A stretch of DNA of 64,000 nucleotides from Roseateles_B flavus (GCF_039872765.1 NZ_JBDPZC010000003.1:186001-250000); one strand, 5' to 3'; shown: positions 19,709-28,120, counted from the first letter of the stretch. Notes: generated from the sequence alone by a model not told the origin. Program-made: numbers and translations.

Positions 19709-20620
19709 TCAGGCGTTCTTGGCAGCGGCAGCCGCTTCGGCAGCAGCCTTCTGGGCGGCCACTTCGGCTGCGAAGTCGTCGACCTTCTTCTCGATGCCTT
19801 CGCCGACCACGTACAGAGTGAAGCTCTTCACCGCGGTGGCCTTTTCCTTCAGCATGGCGGCGACGGTCTGCTTGCCGTCGGCGGCCTTCACGAAGACCTG
19901 GTCCAGCAGCGAGACTTCCTTCAGGAACTTCTGCACCGAGCCTTCGACCATCTTGGCGACGATGTCGGCGGGCTTGCCGGACTCGGCAGCCTTCTCTTCG
20001 GCGATCTTGCGCTCCTTGGCGACCAGCTCGGCCGGCACTTCGGCGGAGGACAGGGCAGCCGGCTTCATGGCGGCCACGTGCATGGCGACGTCCTTGGCGG
20101 CGACGTCATCGCCGTCGAACTCGACCATCACGCCGATGCGGGTGCCGTGCAGGTAGGAGACCAGCTTGCCACCCTCGTAGCGCTTGAAGCGGCGGATGGT
20201 CATGTTCTCGCCGATCTTGCCGATCAGGCCCTTGCGCACGTCTTCCACGGTCGGGCCGAAGCCTTCCTGGGACAGGGGCAGTGCCGACAGAGCGTCGACG
20301 TCAGCGGGGTTCTTCTCGGCAACCAGGCCTGCCAGGGCGTTCACGAAGGCCAGGAAGGCGTCGTTCTTGGAGACGAAGTCGGTCTCGCAGTTGACTTCGA
20401 TCAGGGCGCCGGCGCCGCCGACGACGGCAGCCGCCACCACGCCTTCGGCGGTGATGCGGGAAGCAGCCTTGCCAGCCTTGTTGCCCAGCTTGACGCGCAG
20501 GATTTCCTCAGCGCGGGTCAGGTCGCCGTCGGCTTCGGTCAGGGCCTTCTTGCACTCCATCATGGGAGCGTCGGTACGGGCGCGCAGCTCGGCGACCATG
20601 CTTGCGGTAATAGCAGCCAT
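19709..20620 (-). CDS. tsf: Elongation factor Ts
   Basis: A 303-residue nucleotide exchange factor that recycles EF-Tu from GDP to GTP. The N-terminal UBA-like region and the EF-Tu contact motif TDAPMMECKKAL (about residues 16-27) are present, as is the core NCETDFVSKNDAF. The C-terminus is Ala-rich. The start ATG follows a short hairpin region after rpsB. The rpsB-tsf pair is universal in bacteria. Confidence 0.97.
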   Translation of the reverse strand: MAAITASMVAELRARTDAPMMECKKALTEADGDLTRAEEILRVKLGNKAGKAASRITAEGVVAAAVVGGAGALIEVNCETDFVSKNDAFLAFVNALAGLVAEKNPADVDALSALPLSQEGFGPTVEDVRKGLIGKIGENMTIRRFKRYEGGKLVSYLHGTRIGVMVEFDGDDVAAKDVAMHVAAMKPAALSSAEVPAELVAKERKIAEEKAAESGKPADIVAKMVEGSVQKFLKEVSLLDQVFVKAADGKQTVAAMLKEKATAVKSFTLYVVGEGIEKKVDDFAAEVAAQKAAAEAAAAAKNA

Positions 20621-20639
20621 TTCAATCTCCGTTGGACTG

Positions 20640-20659
20640 GGAGCCGACGCAGCGGCTCC
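20640..20659 (-). other. Hairpin in tsf leader
   Basis: GGAGCCG (20640-20646) pairs with CGGCTCC (20653-20659) around a 6-base loop, immediately downstream of the rpsB terminator on the minus strand and just before tsf. It may protect the processed tsf 5' end or act as an antiterminator partner. Confidence 0.4.
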
Positions 20660-20680
20660 TCAAATACAGATTCAGCGTGG

Positions 20681-20703
20681 AAAAAAGGGGCTGAATCAGC
20701 CCC
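20681..20703 (-). terminator. Intrinsic terminator/attenuator between rpsB and tsf
   Basis: Read on the minus strand, GGGGCTGATTCAGCCCC is followed directly by TTTTTT (20686-20681). It is a textbook intrinsic terminator placed between two cotranscribed genes, so it probably attenuates tsf and the long downstream cluster relative to rpsB. Confidence 0.75.
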
Positions 20704-20725
20704 TGGTGAGCAAGTGCCGAAGGGC

Positions 20726-21472
20726 TCAGGCGCCTTCGTTCACTTCCACGAATTCGTCGCCGTCGGCGGCAACAGCCTGCACCAGCTCGGCGGTGCTGTT
20801 GGCACGGCCTTCCAGCACGGCGTCAGCCACGGCCTTGGCGTACAGGGCGACAGCCTTGGCGGAGTCGTCGTTGCCGGGGATGACGTAGTCGATGCCTTCG
20901 GGCGAGTGGTTGGTGTCAACCACGCCGATCACGGGAATGCCCAGCTTCTTGGCTTCGGCGATGGCGATCTTGTGGTAGCCAACGTCGATCACGAACATGG
21001 CGTCCGGCAGGGCAGCCATGTCCTGGATGCCGCCGATGTTCTTTTCCAGCTTGGCCAGCTCGCGCTGGAACATCAGGGCTTCCTTCTTGATGGCGGGCTG
21101 GGTGCCGTTCTCGACTTGAGCCTGCATGTCCTTCAGGTTCTTCAGCGAGCCCTTGACCGTCTTGAAGTTGGTCAGCATGCCGCCCAGCCAACGCTGGTCG
21201 ACGAAGGGAACGCCGGCGCGCTGGGCTTCAGCGGCCACGATCTCGCGGGCTTGACGCTTGGTACCGATCATCAGGATCGTGCCGCGCTTGGCCGACAGCT
21301 GGCGCACGAACTTCAGCGCTTCCTCGAACTTGGGCAGCGTCTTTTCGAGGTTGATGATGTGGATCTTGTTGCGATGGCCGTAAATGAACGGGGCCATCTT
21401 GGGGTTCCAGAAGCGGGTTTGGTGACCGAAGTGGACACCGGCTTCCAGCATTTCGCGCATCGTGACGGACAT
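20726..21472 (-). CDS. rpsB: 30S ribosomal protein S2
   Basis: A 248-residue ribosomal protein beginning MSVTMREMLEAGVHFGHQTRFWNPKM, typical of S2, which bridges the 30S head and body and recruits S1. The conserved ...GVVDTNHSPEGIDYVIPGNDDSAKA region is present near the C-terminus. The open frame extends upstream, but the ATG at 21470-21472 has GGAG about eight bases before it and fits all homologues. It is preceded by a long structured leader. Confidence 0.97.
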   Translation of the reverse strand: MSVTMREMLEAGVHFGHQTRFWNPKMAPFIYGHRNKIHIINLEKTLPKFEEALKFVRQLSAKRGTILMIGTKRQAREIVAAEAQRAGVPFVDQRWLGGMLTNFKTVKGSLKNLKDMQAQVENGTQPAIKKEALMFQRELAKLEKNIGGIQDMAALPDAMFVIDVGYHKIAIAEAKKLGIPVIGVVDTNHSPEGIDYVIPGNDDSAKAVALYAKAVADAVLEGRANSTAELVQAVAADGDEFVEVNEGA

Positions 21473-21771
21473 GAAGTAACTCCGAAGGTTGGTTCTAAAA
21501 TCCAGCTCGAATCGCGTCGCAGCACAGGGCACGAAAAAAGCCCGCTCCTTGAGCCGCCACGACACGACACCTTTCGATTGCCGGGTTTGCGATTTGTCTG
21601 CCGAGATCGCCCCACCGGACCACCGCAACGCAAGCCAAGCCTAGGTAAGCCAAGGCAGGGCAAGCACACAGGATCCGGATTGAGTCGCTGAAGCTACTAA
21701 CACAGCCGCTAACGGAGTCGCTAACGCAGTCTTCAGCATGCAGTACCCGGCAAAACCCAAAGAGTATAGCA
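21473..21771 (-). promoter_or_regulatory. rpsB promoter and long leader
   Basis: An extended -10 (TGCTATACT, 21763-21771 on the minus strand) is the best promoter signal; no good -35 is seen, as expected for extended -10 promoters. The resulting leader is about 280 bases. It holds the tandem-repeat hairpin and, near 21535-21560, GCTC-AAG-GAGC followed by GGGCTTTTTT, a possible attenuator. In other proteobacteria S2 represses its own mRNA through the leader; whether that applies here is inference. Confidence 0.5.
21641..21739 (-). CDS. Possible leader peptide in rpsB 5' UTR
   Basis: A 32-codon frame starting about 17 bases downstream of the predicted rpsB transcription start. The product is Ala/Leu-rich (MLKTALATPLAAVLVASA...). 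Its first half is built from an imperfect 12-base tandem repeat (ACTGCGTTAGCG, ACTCCGTTAGCG, GCTGTGTTAGTA; about 21695-21730). The same bases form a hairpin with a GCTGAAG/CTTCAGC stem (21687-21693 and 21731-21737). There is no strong ribosome binding site. It could be a true leader peptide or merely structured RNA. Confidence 0.25.
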   Translation of the reverse strand: MLKTALATPLAAVLVASATQSGSCVLALPWLT

Positions 21772-21906
21772 CGACTGATGTCCCTCCCTTTCGCCCGCCG
21801 CACGCGCCGTGCGGCACCCCTGCCCTGCGCCCGTCCGCCGCGCGCCCCTGAATCCCTCCTTCCCAGCGCAGACGCGCAGCGGCAGGCACTGACGGCGAGG
21901 TCCTGA

Positions 21907-23208
21907 ATGGAAGTCGCCATCGTCGGCGCCGGCCTCACCGGCGTCCATGCGGCCCTGGAACTGGCCGCCCAGGGCCATGCCGTGGTCGTGTTCGAACGCA
22001 GTGGCAGCGTGGCCGCCGAATCCAGCTTCGCCCAGGGCGGGCTCTGCGCCCCGGCCCTCAGTCCCGTATGGGGCGCCCTGTGCGGCACCCAGGCCCTGGC
22101 GCTGCAGTCCAGCGGACTCTCGGAAGCCGGCTGGCGCTGGGCCGCCCGCCAGGCCCGCGGCAAGGGCTGGACCGAGGCCCGACAGACCGCCCTCCTCACC
22201 CTCGCTCGCCAGAGCCTCGCCCGCTCGACCCTGCTGCGCAAGCAGCTGCAGCTGGAGCATGAGCGCAGCGAAGGCCTGCTGCTACTGATGCGCGACGAGG
22301 CCCAGGCCCGCAAGGCCCAGCCCCTCGTGGAGCGCTGGCAGGGCGCGGGGCTGGCCCACCAGTGGCTGGACGCCGAGGCCTGCCGCCGCCTGGAGCCCGG
22401 GCTCAGCCCGGACACGCCCCTGCACGGCGGCTGGCAGCTGAACGAGGCCGAAGCCTGCAACGGCCGCGAGCTGTGCCTGCTGCTCAAGCAAGCCGCCCAG
22501 CGCCTGGGGGCGCATTTCATGTTCCATACCGAAGTCCGGGCCCTGCAGGCCGGCCGGCGCCCCGCCCTCACCCATGGCCCGGCCGCACAGACCGGGATTG
22601 CCGCCGCTGCGCTACGCCAGGAGGTGCTGGCCGCCAGCGGCCCCAGCACCCTGCCCAGCCCACGCGAGGTGCAGACACACAGCTTCGATGCCATCGTGCT
22701 GTGCGGCGCGCAGCCCGCCGACCCGCTCCTGGCCCAGCTGGGCCTGAAGCCGGCCCTGCGCCAGGTCTGGGGCCGCACGCTGACGGCCCCGCTTCGACAG
22801 CTCGAGGCCTTCCCCGACCTCGGCCCGCGCGCCAACCTGGTCGACGACCGCCACCAGCTGAGCCTCAGCCGCCTGGGTCAGCGGGTGCGCGTCAGCGGCG
22901 GCGCCAGCCTGCAGGCACCCAGCCGCGGCGACAAGGGCTTCGAGCAGCTGCACGAGGTGCTGCACGACTGGTTCCCCGGCGCCATCCAGCCTCAGCAGGC
23001 CCAGCACTGGCAGGGCAGCCGGCTGATGCTGGCCGACAGCCTGCCTCTGCTGGGCGCCAGCGGCGCCGAGGGCATCTGGCTGAACCTGGCCCAGGGCGGC
23101 CAGGGTGCGGCGCTGGCGGCAGGAGCGGCCCAGCTGATGGCCGCGCTGATCGGCGGCCGCGACCCCGGCTGGGACCTCAGCCCCTTCTCCGCGGAACGCC
23201 TGCGCTGA
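21907..23208 (+). CDS. DadA-like FAD-dependent oxidoreductase
   Basis: A 433-residue FAD oxidoreductase of the DAO family, related to D-amino-acid dehydrogenase small subunit and glycine oxidase. The N-terminal dinucleotide-binding motif AIVGAGLTGVHAALELAAQGH is followed by an acidic/Arg strand end (VVFERSG). The C-terminus has the second FAD contact region SLPLLGASGAEGIWLNLAQGGQG. It probably oxidises an amine or D-amino acid at the inner membrane face, but substrate is unknown. The ATG has GAGG upstream and nnr follows after 14 bases, so the two are likely cotranscribed. They face away from rpsB. Confidence 0.85.
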   Translation: MEVAIVGAGLTGVHAALELAAQGHAVVVFERSGSVAAESSFAQGGLCAPALSPVWGALCGTQALALQSSGLSEAGWRWAARQARGKGWTEARQTALLTLARQSLARSTLLRKQLQLEHERSEGLLLLMRDEAQARKAQPLVERWQGAGLAHQWLDAEACRRLEPGLSPDTPLHGGWQLNEAEACNGRELCLLLKQAAQRLGAHFMFHTEVRALQAGRRPALTHGPAAQTGIAAAALRQEVLAASGPSTLPSPREVQTHSFDAIVLCGAQPADPLLAQLGLKPALRQVWGRTLTAPLRQLEAFPDLGPRANLVDDRHQLSLSRLGQRVRVSGGASLQAPSRGDKGFEQLHEVLHDWFPGAIQPQQAQHWQGSRLMLADSLPLLGASGAEGIWLNLAQGGQGAALAAGAAQLMAALIGGRDPGWDLSPFSAERLR

Positions 23209-23222
23209 GCTAGAGTGGCCGC

Positions 23223-24758
23223 ATGATCGAGGTGCTCCATCAGGCTGGCCGCTTCCCCCTCTTCAGCAGCGAGGGCTGCCGGGCGCTGGAAGCCGCGGCC
23301 CTCGCCCGCTCCCCGGCCCGGGCGCTGATGGCCCAGGCCGGCCTGGCCGTGGCACGCCTGGCCCTGGCCGTGGCGCCCCATGCGCGATGCATCTGGATCG
23401 TCTGCGGCCCCGGCAACAACGGCGGAGACGGCCTCGTGGCCGCACGCCATCTGGCGGGCCTGGGACTGGAGGTCCACGTCAGCCATCTGCGCGGCAACAA
23501 GCCCCTGCCCGCCGACGCGCAATGGGCCTGGCAGACGGCAACGGACGCCGGCCTGCAGATCGGCCGCGCACTGCAGGCGCCCGATGGCTGCGAGCTGATC
23601 ATCGACGCCCTGCTGGGTCTGGGCCTGCAGCGGGCGCCCGGGGGTACCTTTGCGCAGGCCATCCAGGCCATCAATGCCAGCGGCGTGCCCGTGCTGAGCG
23701 TCGACCTCCCCAGCGGCCTGCACGCCGACACCGGCTGCCCCTGCCCTGATGCGCAGGCGCGGCCCGGTGCCGTCGTGAATGCGCAGCACACCCTGTGCCT
23801 GCTGAGCCTCAAGCCCGGGCTGTTCACCGGCCAGGGACGAGACCATGCCGGCCGCATCTGGTTCGACGACCTCGGCGTCCCGGCCGTGGACGGCGGCAGC
23901 GGCCGCCTGATCGCCCGGGGAGAGCGGGAGCGCTGGCAGGCGCTGGCCCGCCGCGCGCATGTCAGCCACAAGGGCAGCTACGGGCAGGTGCTGGTCATCG
24001 GTGGCGCCGCGCACATGGAAGGCGCCGCGCTGCTGGCTGCCAGCAGCGCGCTGGCAGCCGGCGCAGGCAAGGTCCACCTGAAAGCCTTGTCGGGCGCCCT
24101 GCAGGCCGCAGGCACGAGCCGCCTCGAGCTCATGCGCTGGCCCGAAGGCCCTCTTGACGGACAGACGCCCTGGCAAGACCTGACCCTCGTCGTGGGTTGT
24201 GGCGCCGGGCACGGACTGGACGTGACGCCCGGCCTGGGTTCGCCCCTGCCTGAAATCCTGCGGCAGGCCCCGCGCCTGGTGCTGGATGCCGACGGGCTCA
24301 ACACCGTGTCACGCAGCACCATGGCCCAGGAGCTGCTGCGCGCCCGCCGGAGCGCCGGACTGCGGACCCTTCTGACGCCCCATCCCCTGGAAGCCGCGCG
24401 CCTGCTGGCATGGCCGGTGGCGCAGGTGCAGGCCGACCGGCTGGCGGCGGCCCGTGTGCTCAGCAGCGCCCTGGACTGCAGCGTGGTGCTGAAGGGCTCG
24501 GGCAGCGTGATCGCCAGCCCGGGCGAGCCCGTGCATGTGAATGGCAGCGGCAACGCCGCTTTGGCCGGTGCCGGCACGGGCGATGTGCTGGCCGGCTGGC
24601 TGGCCGGACTGTGGGCGCAAGCCCCGGCAATGCCCGTGCACGAGCTCGCCACCCTGGGCGCGGCCTGGCACGGCGAAGCCGCGCACGGCGCACAGGTGCC
24701 GCTGCGGGCCGCCGATCTGATCGAGCACATGCACGCGCTGCAGGCCAGCCTGCCCTGA
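23223..24758 (+). CDS. nnr: Bifunctional NAD(P)H-hydrate epimerase / ADP-dependent dehydratase
   Basis: A 511-residue metabolite-repair enzyme. The N-terminal YjeF epimerase domain (about 1-220) interconverts R- and S-NAD(P)HX and shows CGPGNNGGDGLVAARHL and SVDLPSGLHADTG. The C-terminal ribokinase-like dehydratase (about 240-505) restores NAD(P)H from S-NAD(P)HX using ADP and shows HKGSYGQVLVIGGA, LTPHPLEAARLL and NAALAGAGTGDVLAGW with the catalytic Asp. Both halves look intact. It is convergent with rnr. In many bacteria this gene adjoins tsaE; here it follows an oxidoreductase instead. Confidence 0.95.
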   Translation: MIEVLHQAGRFPLFSSEGCRALEAAALARSPARALMAQAGLAVARLALAVAPHARCIWIVCGPGNNGGDGLVAARHLAGLGLEVHVSHLRGNKPLPADAQWAWQTATDAGLQIGRALQAPDGCELIIDALLGLGLQRAPGGTFAQAIQAINASGVPVLSVDLPSGLHADTGCPCPDAQARPGAVVNAQHTLCLLSLKPGLFTGQGRDHAGRIWFDDLGVPAVDGGSGRLIARGERERWQALARRAHVSHKGSYGQVLVIGGAAHMEGAALLAASSALAAGAGKVHLKALSGALQAAGTSRLELMRWPEGPLDGQTPWQDLTLVVGCGAGHGLDVTPGLGSPLPEILRQAPRLVLDADGLNTVSRSTMAQELLRARRSAGLRTLLTPHPLEAARLLAWPVAQVQADRLAAARVLSSALDCSVVLKGSGSVIASPGEPVHVNGSGNAALAGAGTGDVLAGWLAGLWAQAPAMPVHELATLGAAWHGEAAHGAQVPLRAADLIEHMHALQASLP

Positions 24759-24800
24759 AGGCAAGGGGCGGCAGCGCCTCGATGGCGCCTGCGCCTGGGC

Positions 24801-27035
24801 TCAGCGCCGCTTGCGACCCTTGCCTGCTTCGCTGGACTTGCGGGCTGCCGTCTTGCGGGCCGCCACCGGCGACTGCGGCGCCGCCGCCGAGCGGCCGGAG
24901 CCGCCCGCCTTGGCCCGCTTGCCGCTGGCCTTCACCTCACGGTCCTGGCGCTGCACCTCGGCCAGTTGGTCCGTGGGCTTGCGCGGCGCGGCCTGCCCCG
25001 TCTTGTCGCGCAGGGGCTTGGAGGCCGGGCGGAGCTCCTCGCCATCACGCACCAGGCGGAAGTCGATCTTGCGGCCGTCCAGGTCCACGCGGCTGACCTG
25101 CACCTGCACCCGCGCGCCGGTGGCGTAGCGGATGCCGGTGCGCTCGCCGCGCAGCTCCTGGCGCACTTCGTCGAAGCGGTAGTACTCGCCACCCAGCTCG
25201 GTGATGTGGACCAGGCCCTCGACGAAGAGCGCATCCAGCTGCACGAACAGACCGAAGGTCGTCACCGCGCTGACCGTGCCGCTGAACTCCTCGCCCAGGT
25301 GCTCGCGCATGTAGCGGCACTTGAGCCAGGCCTCGACGTCGCGCGAGGCTTCGTCGGCGCGGCGCTCGTTGGCGCTGCAATGCGCGCCCACCACCTCCCA
25401 GCGTTCGACCTCGGTGCTGGCAGAGGCCGGGTTGATGGGCTTGGCCTTGCCGGGCCGCTTGGGCGGCACGGGCACGTCCATCTTGGCGGCGTCCAGCTGG
25501 TAGCGCTTGTTGCCCAGCATGGCCTTGATCACGCGATGCACCAGCAGGTCCGGATAACGGCGGATGGGGCTGGTGAAGTGCGTATAGGCCTGGTAGGCCA
25601 GGCCGAAGTGGCCGGCGTTGGCGCCCGTGTAGATCGCCTGCTGCATGGAGCGCAGCAGCATGGTGTGGATCTGGGTGGCGTCGGGACGGTCCTTGGTGGC
25701 ACTGGCGATGGCTTGGTACTCGCCGGGCGAGGGATCGTCCGACAGGCCCATGCCGATGCCCAGCGCCCGCAGATAGGCCTGCAGCGCCGTGCGCTTCTCG
25801 GGCGTGGGGCCCTCGTGCACGCGGTACAGCGAATGGTGCTTGCCGCCCGCGATGAAGTCCGCCGCGCAGACGTTGGCGGCCAGCATGGCCTCCTCGATCA
25901 GGCGGTGGGCATCGTTGCGGGTGCGGGGAATGATCTTCTCGATGCGGCCGTTGTCGTCGCAGACGATCTGGGTCTCGACGGTGTCGAAGTCCACGGCGCC
26001 GCGGCGCTGGCGTTGGCTCAGCAGCGCACGGTAGACCTCATGCAGGTGCAGCAGATGCGGCACCAGCTCCTTGCGGCGCGCGGCTTCGGGGCCGTGGGTG
26101 TTGGCCAGCACGGCCGCCACCTCGTTGTAGGTCAGCCGCGCATGCGAGCAGATCACCGCCGGGTAGAACTGGTAGGCGTAGGTCTCGCCCTCTTCCGTGA
26201 TCAGCATGTCGCAGACCATGGAGAGGCGGTCCTGCTCGGGGTTGAGCGAGCACAGGCCGTTGGAGAGCTTCTCCGGCAGCATGGGAATCACGCGGCGCGG
26301 GAAGTAGACCGAGGTCGCGCGCTCGTAGGCATCGAGGTCCAGGGGCTCGCCGGGCTTCACGTAGTGGCTCACGTCAGCGATCGCCACCAGCAGGCGCCAA
26401 CCCTTGAAGGCGGTCTTGCCGCGGCCCTGCTTGTGCGGCGTGCAGAAGACGGCGTCGTCGAAGTCGCGAGCGTCCTCGCCGTCGATGGTGACCAGGGCCA
26501 CATCGCGCAGGTCCACGCGGTTCTTCATGTCCACCGCGCGCACGCGGTCGGGCAGCTTGGCGGCCTGCGAGAGGGTCTCGGCGCTGAAGCGGTGCGGCAC
26601 CTCGTACTTGCGCACCGCGATCTCGATCTCCATGCCGGGATCGTCGATCTCGCCCAGCACCTCGGTCACGCGCCCCACGGGTTGCGAATACAGCGAAGGC
26701 GGCTCGGTCAGCTCGACGGCAACCACCTGGCCCGCCGTGGCATTGGCGATGGCGTTCTTGGGCACCAGGATGTCCTGCCCATAACGCTTGTCTTCAGGGG
26801 CCACGAGCCACACGCCGGACTCCAGCAGCAGGCGCCCGATGATGGGCCGCTTCTTGCGGTCCAGGATCTCCAGCACCCGACCTTCCGGACGGCCGCGCTT
26901 GTCATAGCGCACGATGCGGGCGCGCAGGCGATCGCCGTGCATCACGGCATGCATTTCCTGGGCGGAGAGGTAGAGGTCGGGCTGCCCGTCATCGGGGATG
27001 AGGAAGCCGTGACCGTCGCGGTGGCCCTGGACCAC
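24801..27035 (-). CDS. rnr: Ribonuclease R
   Basis: A 744-residue (from the chosen start) processive 3'-5' exoribonuclease of the RNB family. It degrades structured RNA, works in rRNA quality control and trans-translation, and has cold-shock domains, the catalytic RNB domain (EDARDFDDAVF acidic cluster) and a C-terminal S1 domain. A basic Lys/Arg/Ala-rich tail ends the protein. It lacks the N-terminal helix-turn-helix region of E. coli RNase R. The only usual in-frame start is GTG at 27033-27035, with GAGG almost touching it. The frame stays open 25 more codons upstream (to about 27122) without ATG, GTG or TTG, and the upstream residues look plausible, so the true start is uncertain. Confidence 0.9.
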   Translation of the reverse strand: MVQGHRDGHGFLIPDDGQPDLYLSAQEMHAVMHGDRLRARIVRYDKRGRPEGRVLEILDRKKRPIIGRLLLESGVWLVAPEDKRYGQDILVPKNAIANATAGQVVAVELTEPPSLYSQPVGRVTEVLGEIDDPGMEIEIAVRKYEVPHRFSAETLSQAAKLPDRVRAVDMKNRVDLRDVALVTIDGEDARDFDDAVFCTPHKQGRGKTAFKGWRLLVAIADVSHYVKPGEPLDLDAYERATSVYFPRRVIPMLPEKLSNGLCSLNPEQDRLSMVCDMLITEEGETYAYQFYPAVICSHARLTYNEVAAVLANTHGPEAARRKELVPHLLHLHEVYRALLSQRQRRGAVDFDTVETQIVCDDNGRIEKIIPRTRNDAHRLIEEAMLAANVCAADFIAGGKHHSLYRVHEGPTPEKRTALQAYLRALGIGMGLSDDPSPGEYQAIASATKDRPDATQIHTMLLRSMQQAIYTGANAGHFGLAYQAYTHFTSPIRRYPDLLVHRVIKAMLGNKRYQLDAAKMDVPVPPKRPGKAKPINPASASTEVERWEVVGAHCSANERRADEASRDVEAWLKCRYMREHLGEEFSGTVSAVTTFGLFVQLDALFVEGLVHITELGGEYYRFDEVRQELRGERTGIRYATGARVQVQVSRVDLDGRKIDFRLVRDGEELRPASKPLRDKTGQAAPRKPTDQLAEVQRQDREVKASGKRAKAGGSGRSAAAPQSPVAARKTAARKSSEAGKGRKRR

Positions 27036-27091
27036 CCCCTCGACTTCACTCAGCAGGGCAGCCTGCGAACCGGCATTGTTGCCGGGACCAC

Positions 27092-27121
27092 TTGTGTTCT
27101 TAAAATTTTTGATGATAGAAT
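27092..27121 (+). promoter_or_regulatory. Candidate tRNA-Leu promoter, overlapping rnr promoter
   Basis: On the plus strand TTGTGT (27092-27097) and TAGAAT (27116-27121) are separated by 18 bases, pointing at tRNA-Leu. On the minus strand TATCAT (27112-27117) could be the rnr -10. This is the most AT-rich spot in the region (TTAAAATTTTTGATGATAG) and probably serves both divergent genes. Confidence 0.4.
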
Positions 27122-27151
27122 CTCAGCTTTCCTGAAACGGCCAGGCACTTT

Positions 27152-27176
27152 GTTTAAACGAATCATACGTTTAAAC
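27152..27176. repeat. Perfect 9 bp inverted repeat upstream of tRNA-Leu
   Basis: GTTTAAACG (27152-27160) and CGTTTAAAC (27168-27176) are exact inverted copies separated by AATCATA. The element lies 19 bases before the tRNA 5' end, where either a promoter, an operator or a processing hairpin could sit. Confidence 0.6.
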
Positions 27177-27194
27177 GGATGGCTTGGAAACCTT

Positions 27195-27279
<85 letters not shown>

Positions 27280-27288
27280 GATACTCTC

Positions 27289-27332
27289 AAAAGCCAGCTT
27301 CTGATTTCAGAGCTGGCTTTTGTTTTTGCTTT
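27289..27332 (+). terminator. Terminator of tRNA-Leu
   Basis: AAAAGCCAGCT (27289-27299) pairs with AGCTGGCTTTT (27311-27321), followed by TGTTTTTGCTTTTT. It is a strong intrinsic terminator for the single-tRNA transcript. Confidence 0.85.
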
Positions 27333-27474
27333 TTGTGTTTTGGTTTTGCGCACTCCGTGGCTGCAGCTCAAAAGGCTGTGGCCATTTTGCTTTGGGGCCT
27401 GCCGCCTGCACAAGATCCCGTCGTGCAAGCGGGGCAATGGCAACACCTGACCCCGCCCCGCCCCTTCGAGCCAT

Positions 27475-27512
27475 GAAAAAAGCGCGGGGCCTCGATGACG
27501 AGGCCCCGCGCT
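27475..27512 (-). terminator. Terminator of the phosphoribosyltransferase/purA operon
   Basis: A perfect 14 bp stem (27481-27494 with 27499-27512, starting AGCGCGGGGC) closes on an ATGA loop and, on the minus strand, runs into a T tract (TTTTTTC, about 27480-27474). It lies about 47 bases past the stop of the phosphoribosyltransferase gene and ends the long minus-strand cluster. Confidence 0.8.
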
Positions 27513-27558
27513 GCTTCGCGAGCGGATGATGGCAGGTGTCGCGATCAGGGAGGCTCCG

Positions 27559-28080
27559 TCAGACCGAGAACTTCTTCGCCAGCGCGTCGGGGCGCATGTC
27601 GTCGTAGATCTCGAAGGGCTGGTGGATCCAGGGGCTGGTCTCCAGCATCTCGACGTAGTAATCCGGCGTGTAGGTCGAGACCGACTTGGTCCAGATCACT
27701 GCCGAGCGCAGTTCCTTCACGGCGGGCATGCCGCGCAGGCGCTCCACCACGGCCTTCAGCGTGACGCCTGAATCGGCCAGGTCGTCCACCAGCAGCACAC
27801 GGCCGGCCAGTTCGCCCTTGGGCATGGTGATGTACTTGGCGATATCCAGGCGGCCCTGGATGGTGCCGGCTTCCGCACGGTAGGAGCTGGTGGACATGAT
27901 GCCCAGCGGCTTGTCGAAGACGCGGGACAGCACGTCACCCGGGCGCACGCCGCCGCGGGCCAGGCACAGGATCTGGTCGAACTCCCAGCCCGAGGCATGC
28001 ACCTTGAGCGCCAGGCGCTCGGTCAGCAGATGGTATTCGTCCCAGGACACGTACAGGTGCTTGCCGTCGTCGGTCAACAT
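27559..28080 (-). CDS. Purine-type phosphoribosyltransferase
   Basis: A 173-residue type I phosphoribosyltransferase. The PRPP-binding loop LLVDDLADSGVTL (about residues 96-108) is intact, and the N-terminal WDEYHLLTERLALKV matches the hypoxanthine/xanthine-guanine salvage group. It probably converts a purine base and PRPP to the nucleotide; the exact base is uncertain. It lies 40 bases downstream of purA, which makes adenylosuccinate, so salvage and de novo purine steps are adjacent. It is the last gene before a strong terminator. Confidence 0.9.
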   Translation of the reverse strand: MLTDDGKHLYVSWDEYHLLTERLALKVHASGWEFDQILCLARGGVRPGDVLSRVFDKPLGIMSTSSYRAEAGTIQGRLDIAKYITMPKGELAGRVLLVDDLADSGVTLKAVVERLRGMPAVKELRSAVIWTKSVSTYTPDYYVEMLETSPWIHQPFEIYDDMRPDALAKKFSV

Positions 28081-28120
28081 AGATGCTTACTCCAAATTCG
28101 ATGTGATCGTTGAGAGGGGC

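Noticed and set aside
27050..27087. Short frame ending MPVRRLPC in the rnr leader
   Set aside because: Too short and without a ribosome binding site to call a gene. It is mentioned only in connection with the uncertain rnr start.
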